From the NCBI GenBank assembly GCA_961205875.1, contig OY540822.1, positions 11,968,501 through 12,032,500 on the forward strand: a stretch of DNA of 64,000 bases, in the 5' to 3' direction. Position numbers and translations under genes: made by a program. Position 1 is the first letter of the stretch. Each line of letters starts with the position of its first letter. Of this stretch, positions 1 to 11,020 are shown in pieces. The DNA comes from Sialis fuliginosa. Its lineage: Eukaryota > Arthropoda > Insecta > Megaloptera > Sialidae. The notes under the pieces are model-generated. The model was not told where the DNA came from, did not search any database, and saw only the letters and a list, made by a program, of their open reading frames with translations.

Positions 1-185
1 TTTTGTAATCATTAACAAGTGTCCATCGCTGGGTGCTTATTACTGGTTTTACTGAACACAAACTTAAACAAAATAAAAGGTTATAATTAAAAAAAAAACT
101 ATATTAGGTACTTGAGTTCATGAGAATTACAAAAAAGAACCCATCGATCCCAAAAAACTTTGCTCTTAAAGCGATCAAGATATAC
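1..185 (-). repeat. AGGTACTGG-family transposon, fragment
   Basis: Matches the internal part of the family (compare 1033-1546 and 29156-29570) in reverse orientation: AACAAAATAAAAGG, GAGTTCATGAGAATTAC and GCTCTTAAAGCGATC. It is cut by the window start, and the terminal repeat is not preserved at the other end. Confidence 0.7.
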
Positions 186-1032
186 CCTATAAAATCAAAA
201 CAATGAGCTAAAATAAAATAAATCTGGAAGAAATTGATACAAAACATAAAATAAGTGTGTTCTTCAATTTTATCTATTTACTATTATTGAAAAGTAGGAG
301 TCATTTTTAGACTTCCAGACTTGTGAACACTAGCAATGACACAAAATAACAAACTTAACTAGAATTGGATTGAAAGCTTTACTACAATTGAATAAATAAA
401 AATACTTAAGTGCAGAGAATTTTACATATTCTCAATTTTTTCAGTATAACTTTCAGGGATATGAGCATGGGGCAAATATGTTATGATATTATTGAAAATT
501 TTAATACAAAATCACATTAAATTTCTTTCATTTAATACCTTACCGCATAAAAAGAGGCCTACATTAAATTTATTTATATTAATTAATAGATTGTACAAAG
601 AGTCATAACTGGCAGTAAATTATATTAAAGAAATTAATTAAGAAAAATTATCTTTGTCGTATAATATTTCATAATGAATGTACACATAAATTACTGAATC
701 ATCCTAAAGACAAAACGAACAACCAGCTAGGAAATCGATATCCGTACAGTATGTCCCATTTTTGAAGGGCCAGGCAATTTCTCAATAATGGATTCGAGAT
801 TAAATATCTCCAGTTTGAATAGCTTGAATTTTATTTATATAATCACTTTTACATACGTACAAATTACGTCATAAAAAAATTTGCATATGCGTCAGCAGTA
901 GGGCAAACAATAATGACAAATGGCCATTGTCTGGCCCTCATACACTTTGTAGAAAACGGCCTATTCAACGTTTAACTAGCTATTCATTATTATAGTGATG
1001 TAACAAGAAAATAGTATATTAATAAATTTATA
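186..1032. other. AT-rich stretch, nothing recognised
   Basis: No open frame of note, no splice-supported exon and no repeat shared with other parts of the window were seen here. Confidence 0.5.
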
Positions 1033-1546
1033 AGGTACAGGCATCAGTCTTATCCCTTTTAAGAGAAAGGCATACTGTTTTTCTGGATTGATAGGCTACT
1101 TTTTCTAATTCTTATTAACTCATATTACTAATAAAACAAGTACCTGTTTATTAAATCAATTTAATTCAATTTAAACTAACTATTAGTGTAATTTATTTAT
1201 TTATTATTATATTAACGTAGCATCTGTTTTACATTCTTTCATACTTTACTTTTCTTTATTTTATAACTTCTGTATCGTAGCACAATATAATCATTATCAA
1301 GTTTTCATCACTGCGTGCTCATTATTGGTTTTACTTTATCTATTACTGGAGAAAAAACATAAACAAAATAAAAGGGTATAATTATATTATTATTATAATA
1401 TTTGGTGACTTTGGTAATTAAATTGATTAAATAAAGAGTTCTTGTTTTATTAATAATATGAGTTCATGAGAATTACAAAAAAAGTCCGTCAATCACAAAA
1501 ACAGTAAACATTGCTCTGATAGCGGCCATAACTGGTGCCAGTACCT
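1033..1546. mobile_element. AGGTACTGG-family non-autonomous transposon, fold-back copy
   Basis: Begins AGGTACAGGCATCAGTCTT and ends GGTGCCAGTACCT, flanked by TA on each side. The terminal inverted repeats are much longer than in other copies. The left part (TTGATAGGCT, ATTAACTCATATTACTAAT, AAACAAGTACCTG) recurs inverted on the right (AGTTCATGAGAATTAC and ATTGATTAAATAAAGAG). The element therefore looks like two left halves facing each other. No coding capacity. A TA target duplication suggests the Tc1/mariner-like class. Confidence 0.8.
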
Positions 1547-2029
1547 TATATTGTCGTATAAGAAAGTAAAAAAAACGAATTAAAGTGATAACATTTTGTA
1601 AACGTTTTCATATCAACATTCTGTTGTTTTACAGGAGCAGTAAATAAATTGTGTAAATAAGGGGAACATTTTGTTATTTTAAGTAGAAGAACAATAAATG
1701 ATTGATTAACATAGAATAATATCACAGAAAGGGTAATGTCCAATACAAATGCATACTCGAAATGTGTTTTAATTTCCTACAAAAATCAATTATGATTTTT
1801 AACTTTACTGGCGGATTTTTTATTGTAAATTTGAGGTTCCTGTACTTTAATTTTGATTATCGTGAAATCAATTTAAAATTAATAAAATCTTTTTAAGATA
1901 AGTAGGTATTATTCGAAAAGAAATTAAAAATTATTTAAATTATTATTATTAGATCCAGGGGTTTCGACTCGGCGATGATGAATCAGCCATGGCATGCTAT
2001 TATATGTAACGAAATATAATGATATTATA

Positions 2030-2260
2030 AGTGGTTGCAATTTTACCCCCGCCCCCCTACACATCGACGAGCTGTATATTTTAAATCAAACCACATAAAA
2101 TAATTTTAATTGATTCAAATTTAATACGCTTGAAAACTTTAACCAATAATGAATTAATTTCATTAAATTGCAACAATCAAAATTAGTAATAAATCAAATT
2201 ATTTTGCTGATTCAGTTTTAGTCGACCACAACAGATAACTGATTCTATCCACTTAGCCAC
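2030..2260. repeat. Single diverged copy of the 168-bp repeat unit plus tail
   Basis: A C-rich tract, CACATAAAATAATTTTAATTG and AAATTGCAACAATC match one unit of the array at 2885-4205. The following tail (TTTTAGTCGACCACAAC, then TATCCACTTAGCCACT) matches the tail after that array (TTTTAGTTGACCACAAC, TATCCACTTGGCGACT near 4205-4245). This shows an element with a fixed 3' tail and a variable number of internal repeats. Confidence 0.75.
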
Positions 2261-2361
2261 TATGTTTTGTCCAATCAATTATGATTTTTGATTTTAATGT
2301 CGAATATCAGGACGGGACTGTGTACTGTTCAGAACTCTCATTGCTAGGGAACCCAGTAATA

Positions 2362-2818
2362 TATACAGGGTGTTCCGTATGATAGTTCAATGTATAAAAA
2401 TCCATAATTTCTACCCCAAGAAGCACCCAAATATACTATTTTCTAAAAGATCAACTTTTAGAAAATTTCACAAAGGATGAGAAGTTTTTAGGATTATTCT
2501 TATAACATTTATTTATTTAATTTTATAAAAAAAAGTGCCCAATCAAAAAACTAAAAAATATGCAAATTTTTCTAAAAGGTAACCCTTTCGGAAATAAAAA
2601 ATATATATATAAACATCATGTATTAAATATAATTGGAGCAGGAATTATGGATTCTCGTACAACTTTTAACTATTTTCATTAAAAAATTTCAAAAAGGCAA
2701 AATTCATTGTTTGTGTGTGAGGTCCTTTCCTTTGCTCTACTACTGAAACGACTCATTTGAAGACATGGATTTACTCCTGAAAGTTTGTCAGTATCTTTAC
2801 GAGACACCCTCAATATAA
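2362..2818. mobile_element. Non-autonomous TIR element, TACAGGGTGTTCCGTA type
   Basis: The left end TATACAGGGTGTTCCGTA and the right end TTTACGAGACACCCTCAATA are imperfect inverted repeats about 455 bp apart in AT-rich, non-coding DNA. Ends beginning ACAGGGTGT are common among insect Tc1/mariner-like miniature elements. It lies between the single relic and the 168-bp array. Confidence 0.6.
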
Positions 2819-2884
2819 AATGCATTTATATTAAAATCAATATACATTTAATTTCAATTTGTTTATTAAATGCAACTATTAATA

Positions 2885-4205
2885 TAATTATTATATTTCG
2901 ACCGCCCCCCCCCCACATAGATGAATTGTAGATTAATATGATTTTGTTTGATTATAGTATAACCCGATTGAAAATAAACTAATTTGATTAAATTGCAACA
3001 ATCAAATTAATAAGATAAATCATATTGTTTTGTAATTTCAAGATTAATATATATCAACCCTCCCCCCTATCGATGGATTGTGTATTTTAGAATAGCCACA
3101 TAAAATGATTTTGTTTGATTATAGTATAACCCGATTGAAAATAAACTGATTTGATTAAATTGCAACAATCAAACTAATTGAATAAACCATATTGTTTAGT
3201 AATTTCAAGATTTATATATATCACCCCCCCCCCCCCCCCATAGATGAGTTGTGTATTTTAGAATAGCCACATAAAATGATTTTCTTTTATTATAGTATAA
3301 CCCGATTGAAAATAAATTAATTTGATTAAATTGCAACAATCAAACTAATTGAATAAATCATATTGTTCTGTTATTTCAAGATTAATATATATCACCCCCT
3401 CTCCACATAGATGCGTTGTGTATTTTAGAATAGCCACATAAAATGATTTTATTTGATAATAGTATAACCCGATTTAAAATACATTAATTTGATTAAATTG
3501 CAACAATCAATTTAATAAGATAAATCATATTGTTCTGTAATTTCAAGATTAATATATATCAACTCCCCTCCCCCCACCATCATAAGCTGCACATTTTAAA
3601 ATAGCCACATAAAATGATTTTATTTGATAATAGTATAACCCGATTTAAAATACATTAATTTGATTAAATTGCAACAATCAAATTAATAAGATAAATCATA
3701 TTGTTTTATAATATCAAGATTAATATATATCACCCATCCCCCATCGATGAGTTGTACATTTGAAAATAGCCACATAAAATGATCTTATTTGATAATAGTA
3801 TAACCCGATTTAAAATACATTAATTTGATTAAATTGCAACAATCAAATTAATAAGATAAATCATATTGTTCTGTAATTTCAAGATTAATATATATCATCT
3901 CCCCCCCCCCCATCATAAGTTGCACATTTTAAAATAGCCACATAAAATGATATTATTTGATAATAGTTTAACCCGATTTGAAATAAATTAATTTGATTAA
4001 ATTGCAACAATCAAATTAATAAGATAAATCACATTGTTTTATAATTTCAAGATTAATTTATATCACCCCCCACCACATCGATGAGTTATGTATTTTAAAA
4101 TAGCCACATTGATAATAGTATAACCCGATTTAAAATAAATTAATTTGATTAAAATGCAACAATTAAATTAAGAGAATAAATCATATTGTTTTGTAAATTC
4201 AAGGT
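2885..4205. repeat. Tandem array, about 168 bp x 8 units
   Basis: Eight units, tracked by GCAACAATCAA at 2995, 3162, 3333, 3500, 3671, 3836, 4004 and by its variant GCAACAATTAA at 4156 (spacing 165-171 bp, the last 152). Each unit has a variable C-rich tract (up to about 17 C at 3223-3239), then GATGAGTTGTGTATTTTAGA, AGCCACATAAAATGAT, AGTATAACCCGATT and TCATATTGTT. It is followed by a tail shared with the relic at 2030-2260. No coding sequence. Confidence 0.92.
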
Positions 4206-4249
4206 TTTAGTTGACCACAACTGATCCTATCCACTTGGCGACTGTTTTT

Positions 4250-5165
4250 GTTATACTTGTTTAGTTTAAGCCGCTTAAATAGTAGGTATATGTAGTTTCA
4301 ACTAAACAATAGAACATAGATTAACATATTATATGTATTGTTTATATCGCTCATTTGCTGCAATAATGCGATAACTCAAAAATTGTGATTTTTCAGGAAA
4401 CACGCTTAAAGTTTTCAATTGGTATAACTTTATATAATAATTTTCAAATAATTTATGCTCTATCATAAAGTACAACTACGAACGATTTTTCCTGTATAAA
4501 CAACTCAAAAATTGCTATTTTTGAGTTATGATAAAATTCATTTAATATTTTATTAAAATTGGGGGGGAGGGTCTGTAATATATAAATATTGTTAAATAAC
4601 TTTGAGAACTGCTCGTCTAGATAAATATGTTGCTTACAATTAGCAAGAAATCAACAACAACTTAATCTTGTTGATGAAACATTAAATAGAGTAAATTCTA
4701 ATATCTGCAAACGACAATTTTAATTATTAATACGTTCTAAGTAAGCGAGAATGTAAATACTCATAAGGATCTTTGATTCTCTAGAGTAGAGAACAAAACA
4801 AAATCCGGTAAAATGCACTTTGTCGACATGAACAAATAGTGCATGTAAGATTAATCCTATTATATTAACACTATTGTGCGTCGATAGGTTGCAATAACAA
4901 AGATGGATTAAGAAAGTAAACGCTAATGGCATGAAAGACCTGATCTTAGACAAAAGAAGATTAAAGTAGATGGAAAATATATACAAAATACATGTAGGGT
5001 ATTCATAAGTCAAAGCGGCTAAAGTTCTAAACCTACGTTCAATCATAATCTTATTTTAAATTCATTTCAAATACAATAATCATTTAAGTAAATTGAATTA
5101 TAGATGAAGCTGTTTTGACTGATAGAAACCATTGTAAACAATTAATTTAATGTTTTCTTTCGTAA
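4250..5165. other. AT-rich stretch with one unassigned open frame
   Basis: The minus-strand frame 5046-4720 is 108 codons with a Met start (MIERRFRTLAALTYEYP at the N-terminus). It is unusually long for this DNA and hydrophobic in the middle (TFLIHLCYCNL, LILHALFVHV). No splice sites, family motif or neighbouring coding sequence support it, and I do not recognise it. It could be a decayed transposon-derived sequence or chance. Confidence 0.3.
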
Positions 5166-6090
5166 AAAACTGTGTCGAGATGCACAGTTGAGGGATTGAC
5201 GTGAATACGTTCAAAATCTAAGGTGTGGCAGTAGGGTTAAATCAAATTTTGAGTCATGATGTGACTTTCGCATTTTGGCGTGCCCTCTCAGCTATTGGTA
5301 ATGGTATATTTTCCGATAGTTGCCGAGACGATTTTTCAAATGCTATGCGTCTTTTATATTTCATCTGGCTTTTGCACGTGTTTGAGCCTACATTATGATT
5401 TTATTTTTTATTATATAAAGTTTTTTACTTACTAAAAGTGATTAAAAGTTTTGATTTGTACTTGCATCTCGGTAAGATCTAATTAAGATCTATAACTCGA
5501 TTCAAGATATACATACATATAGTAAATTTACGCTATCGCAAATATATATATTTTTAATATAAATAAAATGGAAAAGTTTTTTTATTAATCTAGAGAATAA
5601 CGAGTTTACTTTTTGCAATTTGTTCTTTATTTTCTTATGATTTGTACAAGCATAAAAACAAGTGAATATTCACAATTTTTTATTAATATTTAAACAACTT
5701 TAATCAAAAAATTTAAAATGTTACTGCGAAGAGAATATATTCATATATATACTCTTATTTTTGATTCAATTTAATTAATTAAACTAAAATCGCGGAATTA
5801 CGAGTTTTACATTATTAAATTAAATTTAAAAAACTTTAGTAAAAAAACTAAAAACGTTATCGCGTAGAGATTATATTCCTATATACTGTATTTTTTTTAT
5901 TTATACTTGTATCACGTATGTAGATCTAGTCGAGATCTATAATTTGAGACTAAAACCCGCGAGGTAGCTGCTCTGAGTGTCGAGATATACTGATTATAAA
6001 TTTATGTCTAGCGCACAAAATGATCTCAATGCGTTACATCAAGTTTCTGAAATACCCACCCAGTATCTGACGTTATTCACGTGAAAAATT
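5165..6090 (+). repeat. Dispersed element sharing an end with 53860-54424
   Basis: The left end CTGTGTCGAGATGCACAGTT with GAGGGATTGA matches the reverse complement of the sequence at 54395-54422. Internal blocks AAATTTACGCTATCGC and ACTTGCATCTCGGTAAGATC with AAGATCTATAACT recur in diverged form within the element (5880-5945) and in the copy at 53.9 kb (TTTGCGCGCTAGCGTAAATT, AATTAGATCTCAATATAAG). Non-coding repeat of unknown class. Confidence 0.6.
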
Positions 6091-6904
6091 GAAGTAGCAG
6101 GATGCTTTTTTTATGCGCCTGTTGTATGACAAAAGTTTATTGTACAATTAGTAAACTTGAAAACATCCTGTATACAGATAAATATTCGCATAAACATAAT
6201 AGAATTTCTACTGAAAGTTTGTTCTTTCTCTCATATATAATAAAGGATAATTTTTAAAAGTTGTTATAAAAATGTCACTTCCACTTTAATTCAAGTTCAC
6301 AATGTTCATTTGAGATAATTATCTATGCAACATTTTATGTAATTTCTCTTTAAAATGTTTTTCTTCCTTTAAATGATTTATTTTTTGATATATTGTCATC
6401 GTGGACTCGCGGCATTTTATTCTTTTCGCTGTGAGGAAGTAAGACGTCAAATAATTAGGAAAAATGAAAATATTTACTTTAGGGAGAGAAGATTAAATAA
6501 AGAGCTCTACTTCTCTACTTTAAAAGATATTTCTTACATATAGTACATATATAACATTTTATATTTTTCAATAGAAGATTTTTTTGCATTTTTAATTTAA
6601 ATTTAAACCTGACTTGATATTAGTATGTACATATATTTAAAGATAAAATTACTAAAAAGAAGAATTAATATTTTGTTGTGAGTTTATAAAGATTATTTAT
6701 AAATAAATGGTACTGTAAAATCTAAATGAATTATTTAAATCTGAAATAAATTATTCATACGATTTAAATAAAGACTTTACAATTCTGGCATTAACCCTTT
6801 TCGCGATTCGAAATAAAATATAAACAGAAATAATTTTCCCCTACTTTTTATAAACATACAACACAACCATTTCCTGTTTGGTGATATAGTATTATACAAT
6901 TTTG

Positions 6905-7700
6905 TCAGAGCCGGCCTTAGCAAGTCTGGTGCCCTTATACAATTTTTAAAATTTATATTTGCTAATTTTTAATCTGTACTCAAAAAAATTTCCCATCTTT
7001 CGTAGAGCTAAATAATAAAGCATTAATTTATATCAGTCATTTATAAAGTTAATTAAGGCTTAAACTTGATACATATATATATATATATATATATATATTC
7101 CATTTTGTCACGGAAGGCATCTGTACCCTATTGCGAATTCGACAAAATCGTAGAAATTGTTTTATTCTCTATAAAATTACAAAGAAAATTTAAAAACGAT
7201 GAACTCACTACGCTAATTTATTTCGGAGATATGTTGAATTAAAGTTTGTCAAATCACCGTAAATGCAATTTTACAGTGATATTTGAGTATATTTCGTTAA
7301 ACTTATTTATGTTTAATGATTATTAACAAACTTGTGCTTAACAGATAGATGAAAGTTTAATTATAAAGATAAAAAAAATAAGGTTACTCAAAAATTGCAC
7401 CCTGTACACTGTACACTAATTTGAAACAAAAAAGTCGCTTATTCCCCACTGTGCGTCACCTGGCACCCCGGGCGATCGCTGCATTTAGTCTAGATTTATC
7501 TATTAAAAATCGTTCTGCAATTAGAACCTTTGTAAATAACATTAAAAATACCGCTTTATTAAATAAATAATTACTACAGTTTATAGTTGTAATAAATTCA
7601 ATGTAAATCTGTGAATAAGTCGTTACTAAATTTCTTTTATCATTGTAAATACCGGACTTATTTGATTGCAGACAATTTAACATTAGTATTGATCAAAAAT
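6905..7700. repeat. hAT-like transposon remnant
   Basis: Starts near CAGAGCCGGCCTTAGCAAGT followed by CTGGTGCCCTTATAC, wording typical of hAT-type transposon ends, and contains CACCCCGGGCGATCGC near 7463. The interior (TATAAAATTACAAAGAAAAT, GATGAACTCACTAC at 7168-7215) recurs at 32878-32925. A (TA)n microsatellite sits at about 7074-7099. No transposase frame. Confidence 0.5.
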
Positions 7701-8097
7701 TCGTGTCACTTTTGCTTCACCAACGTTTTTAATTCCCACCAAAACACTAATTGATTGAATTAAGGTTTGAATTATTGGAAATCCTTTGTTCCGTAGAGTC
7801 TTTTGTAGACTCAAAAACAATTGCAATTGCAATATTACGTCGACCTAGTCATTATCTCATTTGCTCTTAGGATATCGCTGTATTTTAGTTAAAATATCAT
7901 TACTATTAAATTACATATTACTCAAAAGAACTTGATATTTTAATATGTTAAATTATACCTTTAGATTACATGCATAAAAAGTTTAGTTAAAGCAAGAGAA
8001 TATATTGTTTAAAACAGAAAATTTATTGTTTTCATCCAACAATATTGTTTTAATGAAAAACTATTATATATTTGGATTAAAATTATATTCTAATATC

Positions 8098-9888
8098 AAA
8101 AAATATGCATTTTGCTTCCTAACAAAAACCATTCAGTATTTTTAATCAAATGTGAATCAATGGCCATACAATTTTGTTAAAAACACATTTGAAAATATAT
8201 GGGGTTGAATCAATCAAATATTTTTCCAATTTAATAAATATTTTTAACAAATAGAAATATCGGATTCGTAAATAATTTGTTTCAATTTAACTATTCAACT
8301 AATTCTTTTTTCAGTGTACCGGATGTTCAAAATGAAAATTTACTATTTTTTATTTTGGAAAGTGGACTGTTAACAGGAAGCAGGTTTATACAAAAGCTAC
8401 TCTATCGCTTTCTTGTTATTAAAAATTAATAATATTTTTTTAATCCGAGGCGAATTTTAGTAAATAAATGTATATTTTGTCATAAAAATAAATTAATTTA
8501 GAGAAAAATATGTTTTAAAATATACATAAGTGTATTAAACATTTTTTTGCTAAAGTTTTTTTTTTAAACTTTTTTTAAATAAAAAAAAAAGTTTAAAAAA
8601 AATTGCCTCGGGTTAAAAACAAAACTTTCTTATAATATAGTAAGATCATTAAAACAAAAATATAGGTTCTCATTAAAAAAAGTTACTATCGAAAAATATG
8701 CATTTTGCTTCCTAACAAAAACCATTTAGTATTTTTAATCAAATGTGAATCAACGGCCATAAAATTTTGTTAAAAACACATTTGAAAATATATGGGGTTG
8801 AATCAATCAAATATTTTTCCAATTTATTAAATATTTTTAACAAATAGAAATATCGGATTCGTAAATAATTTGGTTCAATTTAACTATGATATGTAAATTC
8901 AACTAATTCTTTTTTCAGTGTACCGGATGTTCAAAATGAAAATTTACTATTTTTTATTTTGGAAAGTGGGCTGTTAACAGGAAGCAGGTTTATACAAAAG
9001 TTACTCTATCGCTTTCTTGTTATTAAAAATTTTTTTAATCCGAGGCGAATTTTAGTAAATAAATGTATATTTTGTCATAAAAATAAATTAATTTAGAGAA
9101 AAATATGTTTTAAAATATAAGTGTATTAAACATTTTTTTGCTAAAGTTTTTTTTTTAAACTTTTTTTAAATAAAAAAAAAGTTTAAAAAAAATTGCCTCG
9201 GGTTAAAAACAAAACTTTCTTATAATAAAGTAAGATCATTAAAACAAAAATATAGGTTCTCATTAAAAAAAGTTACTATCGAAAAATATGCATTTTGCTT
9301 CCTAACAAAAACCATTTAGTATTTTTAATCAAATGTGAATCAATGGCCATAAAATTTTGTTAAAAACACATTTGAAAATATATGGGGTTGAATCAATCAA
9401 ATATTTTTCCAATTTATTAAATATTTTTAACAAATAGAAATATCGGATTCGTAAATAATTTGGTTCAATTTAACTATGATATGTAAATTCAACTAATTCT
9501 TTTTTCAGTGTACCGGATGTTCAAAATGAAAATTTACTATTTTTTATTTTGGAAAGTGGGCTGTTAACAGGAAACAGGTTTATACAAAAGTTACTCTATC
9601 GCTTTGTTGTTATTAAAAATTAATAATATTTTTTTAATCCGAGGCGAATTTTAGTAAATAAATGTATATTTTGTGATAAAAATAAATTAATTTAGAGAAA
9701 AATGTGTTTTAATATATAAGTGTATTAAACATTTTTTTGCTAAAGTTTTTTTTTTAAACTTTTTTTAAATAAAAAAAAAAGTTTAAAAAAAATTGCCTCG
9801 GGTTAAAAACAAAACTTTCTTATAATATAGTAAGATCATTAAAACAAAAATATAGGTTCTCATTAAAAAAAGTTACTATCGAAAAATA
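8098..9888. repeat. Tandem array, about 592 bp x 3 units
   Basis: Unit starts are marked by CATTTTGCTTCCTAACAAAA at 8108, 8701 and 9291. The copies are almost identical and differ by small indels: GATATGTAAATTC is present only in units 2 and 3, and TAATAATA near the centre only in units 1 and 3. Each unit has a long inverted A/T hairpin (near 8552, 9143 and 9739) in which an AAAGTTTTTT arm faces AAAAAAGTTT, just before TTGCCTCGGGTT. No coding frame crosses the units. Confidence 0.95.
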
Positions 9889-10456
9889 CCCATAGAAATT
9901 AAAAATTTCTTGATATTGCCACCTCCAATCTGAGTTCCTTCTGTCTGAAAAGTTTTCCTGTAAACAGCTTATTTTTCGAAATAAAAATCGTAACATTTTA
10001 TTTTGAACAGAACATCTTAAAACCAATCTCAAGTTTACGTAATTTATAGTCGCACAGTACTATGTCGAGAAATATTATACAATTTATAATATTTAAATAA
10101 ACTGAATTATATTTTCTGCAGAGACAAATCTCTTTAAATTCATTTTTCAAAATAACACATGAATTCAAGTATGATTAATTATTAGAATACAAAATACAAT
10201 TACATTTACTAAGAGGGGATTTACGAACTGTTGAATTTCTAAATGTCAATTCAATGGAATTTACAAAATCATGCATAATTTATTTTTAGAATATTGTTTA
10301 CGCTGAATTACTTATTTTAATTTTTATAATTCGTTTCTGTCTTTTTGCAATTACTGTTACATTTTTCTTAACTGAATCATGAAAAAAAATATGTTTTTAA
10401 ACTGAAATTGAAATATTTTCGTATAATTTGATTATTTAGACAGACATATTTAAACA

Positions 10457-11020
10457 TTCATTTTTACTTCCATGTTCTGAAAGAAATGGAAGTATTGTAA
10501 TACCGTCGAAAAATCGTGTCCGAGATAAGAGCAGATTCTGATTGTACTACCTTCAAACCGTAAAGAAAAGTTGATTTCTGCATAGCGGTTGTGCGTGTGT
10601 TGTAACTGTAAAAATGCACCGATTTGAATTATTTTTATCTTAATGAGAACTCCAGACATATTGGTTTTGGTACTAATTGGGTTAGGGCTTTTGGAAATAT
10701 TCGAAATTTTGTAACTATTACCGTCTAAATAGTGAATGTTGCGAGTATTATCTCACTGATTTTGATAAGACTTGGTACATTTTTTGTACGTGCCAAAACG
10801 ATGGGGTGAAAATCACCCTCAAAATTTGAATTTTAAATACTAATTAATACGTCACATGCTACCTTGGAAACAAATGCAACTAAATTCAAAATTGTCAGAT
10901 TAGTTATTCTACGAATGTGTATTATGTTTTTGACATTAGGATATTAGGAAACTAAAAACAAATATTTATAATACAAATGTGATTTTTATTTCTGACAGAT
11001 TCCATTGAATTTTTAAGAAT
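10457..11020. repeat. Dispersed repeat, copy 1 of 2
   Basis: Shares long blocks with 23202-23815 in the same orientation: TAAGAGCAGATTCTGATT, CGTAAAGAAAAGTTGATTTC, TTTTGGAAATATTCGAAATT, GCGAGTATTATCTCACT and CCTTGGAAACAAATGCAA. Minus-strand frames in both copies share AEINFSLRFEG but are otherwise interrupted, so this may be a relic of a coding element. Class not identified. Confidence 0.8.

Noticed and set aside
4720..5046. 108-codon minus-strand frame considered as a chemoreceptor or transposase exon
   Set aside because: Hydrophobic segments are expected from T-rich codons. No conserved motif, splice sites or supporting neighbours were found, so it is recorded only as an unassigned frame.
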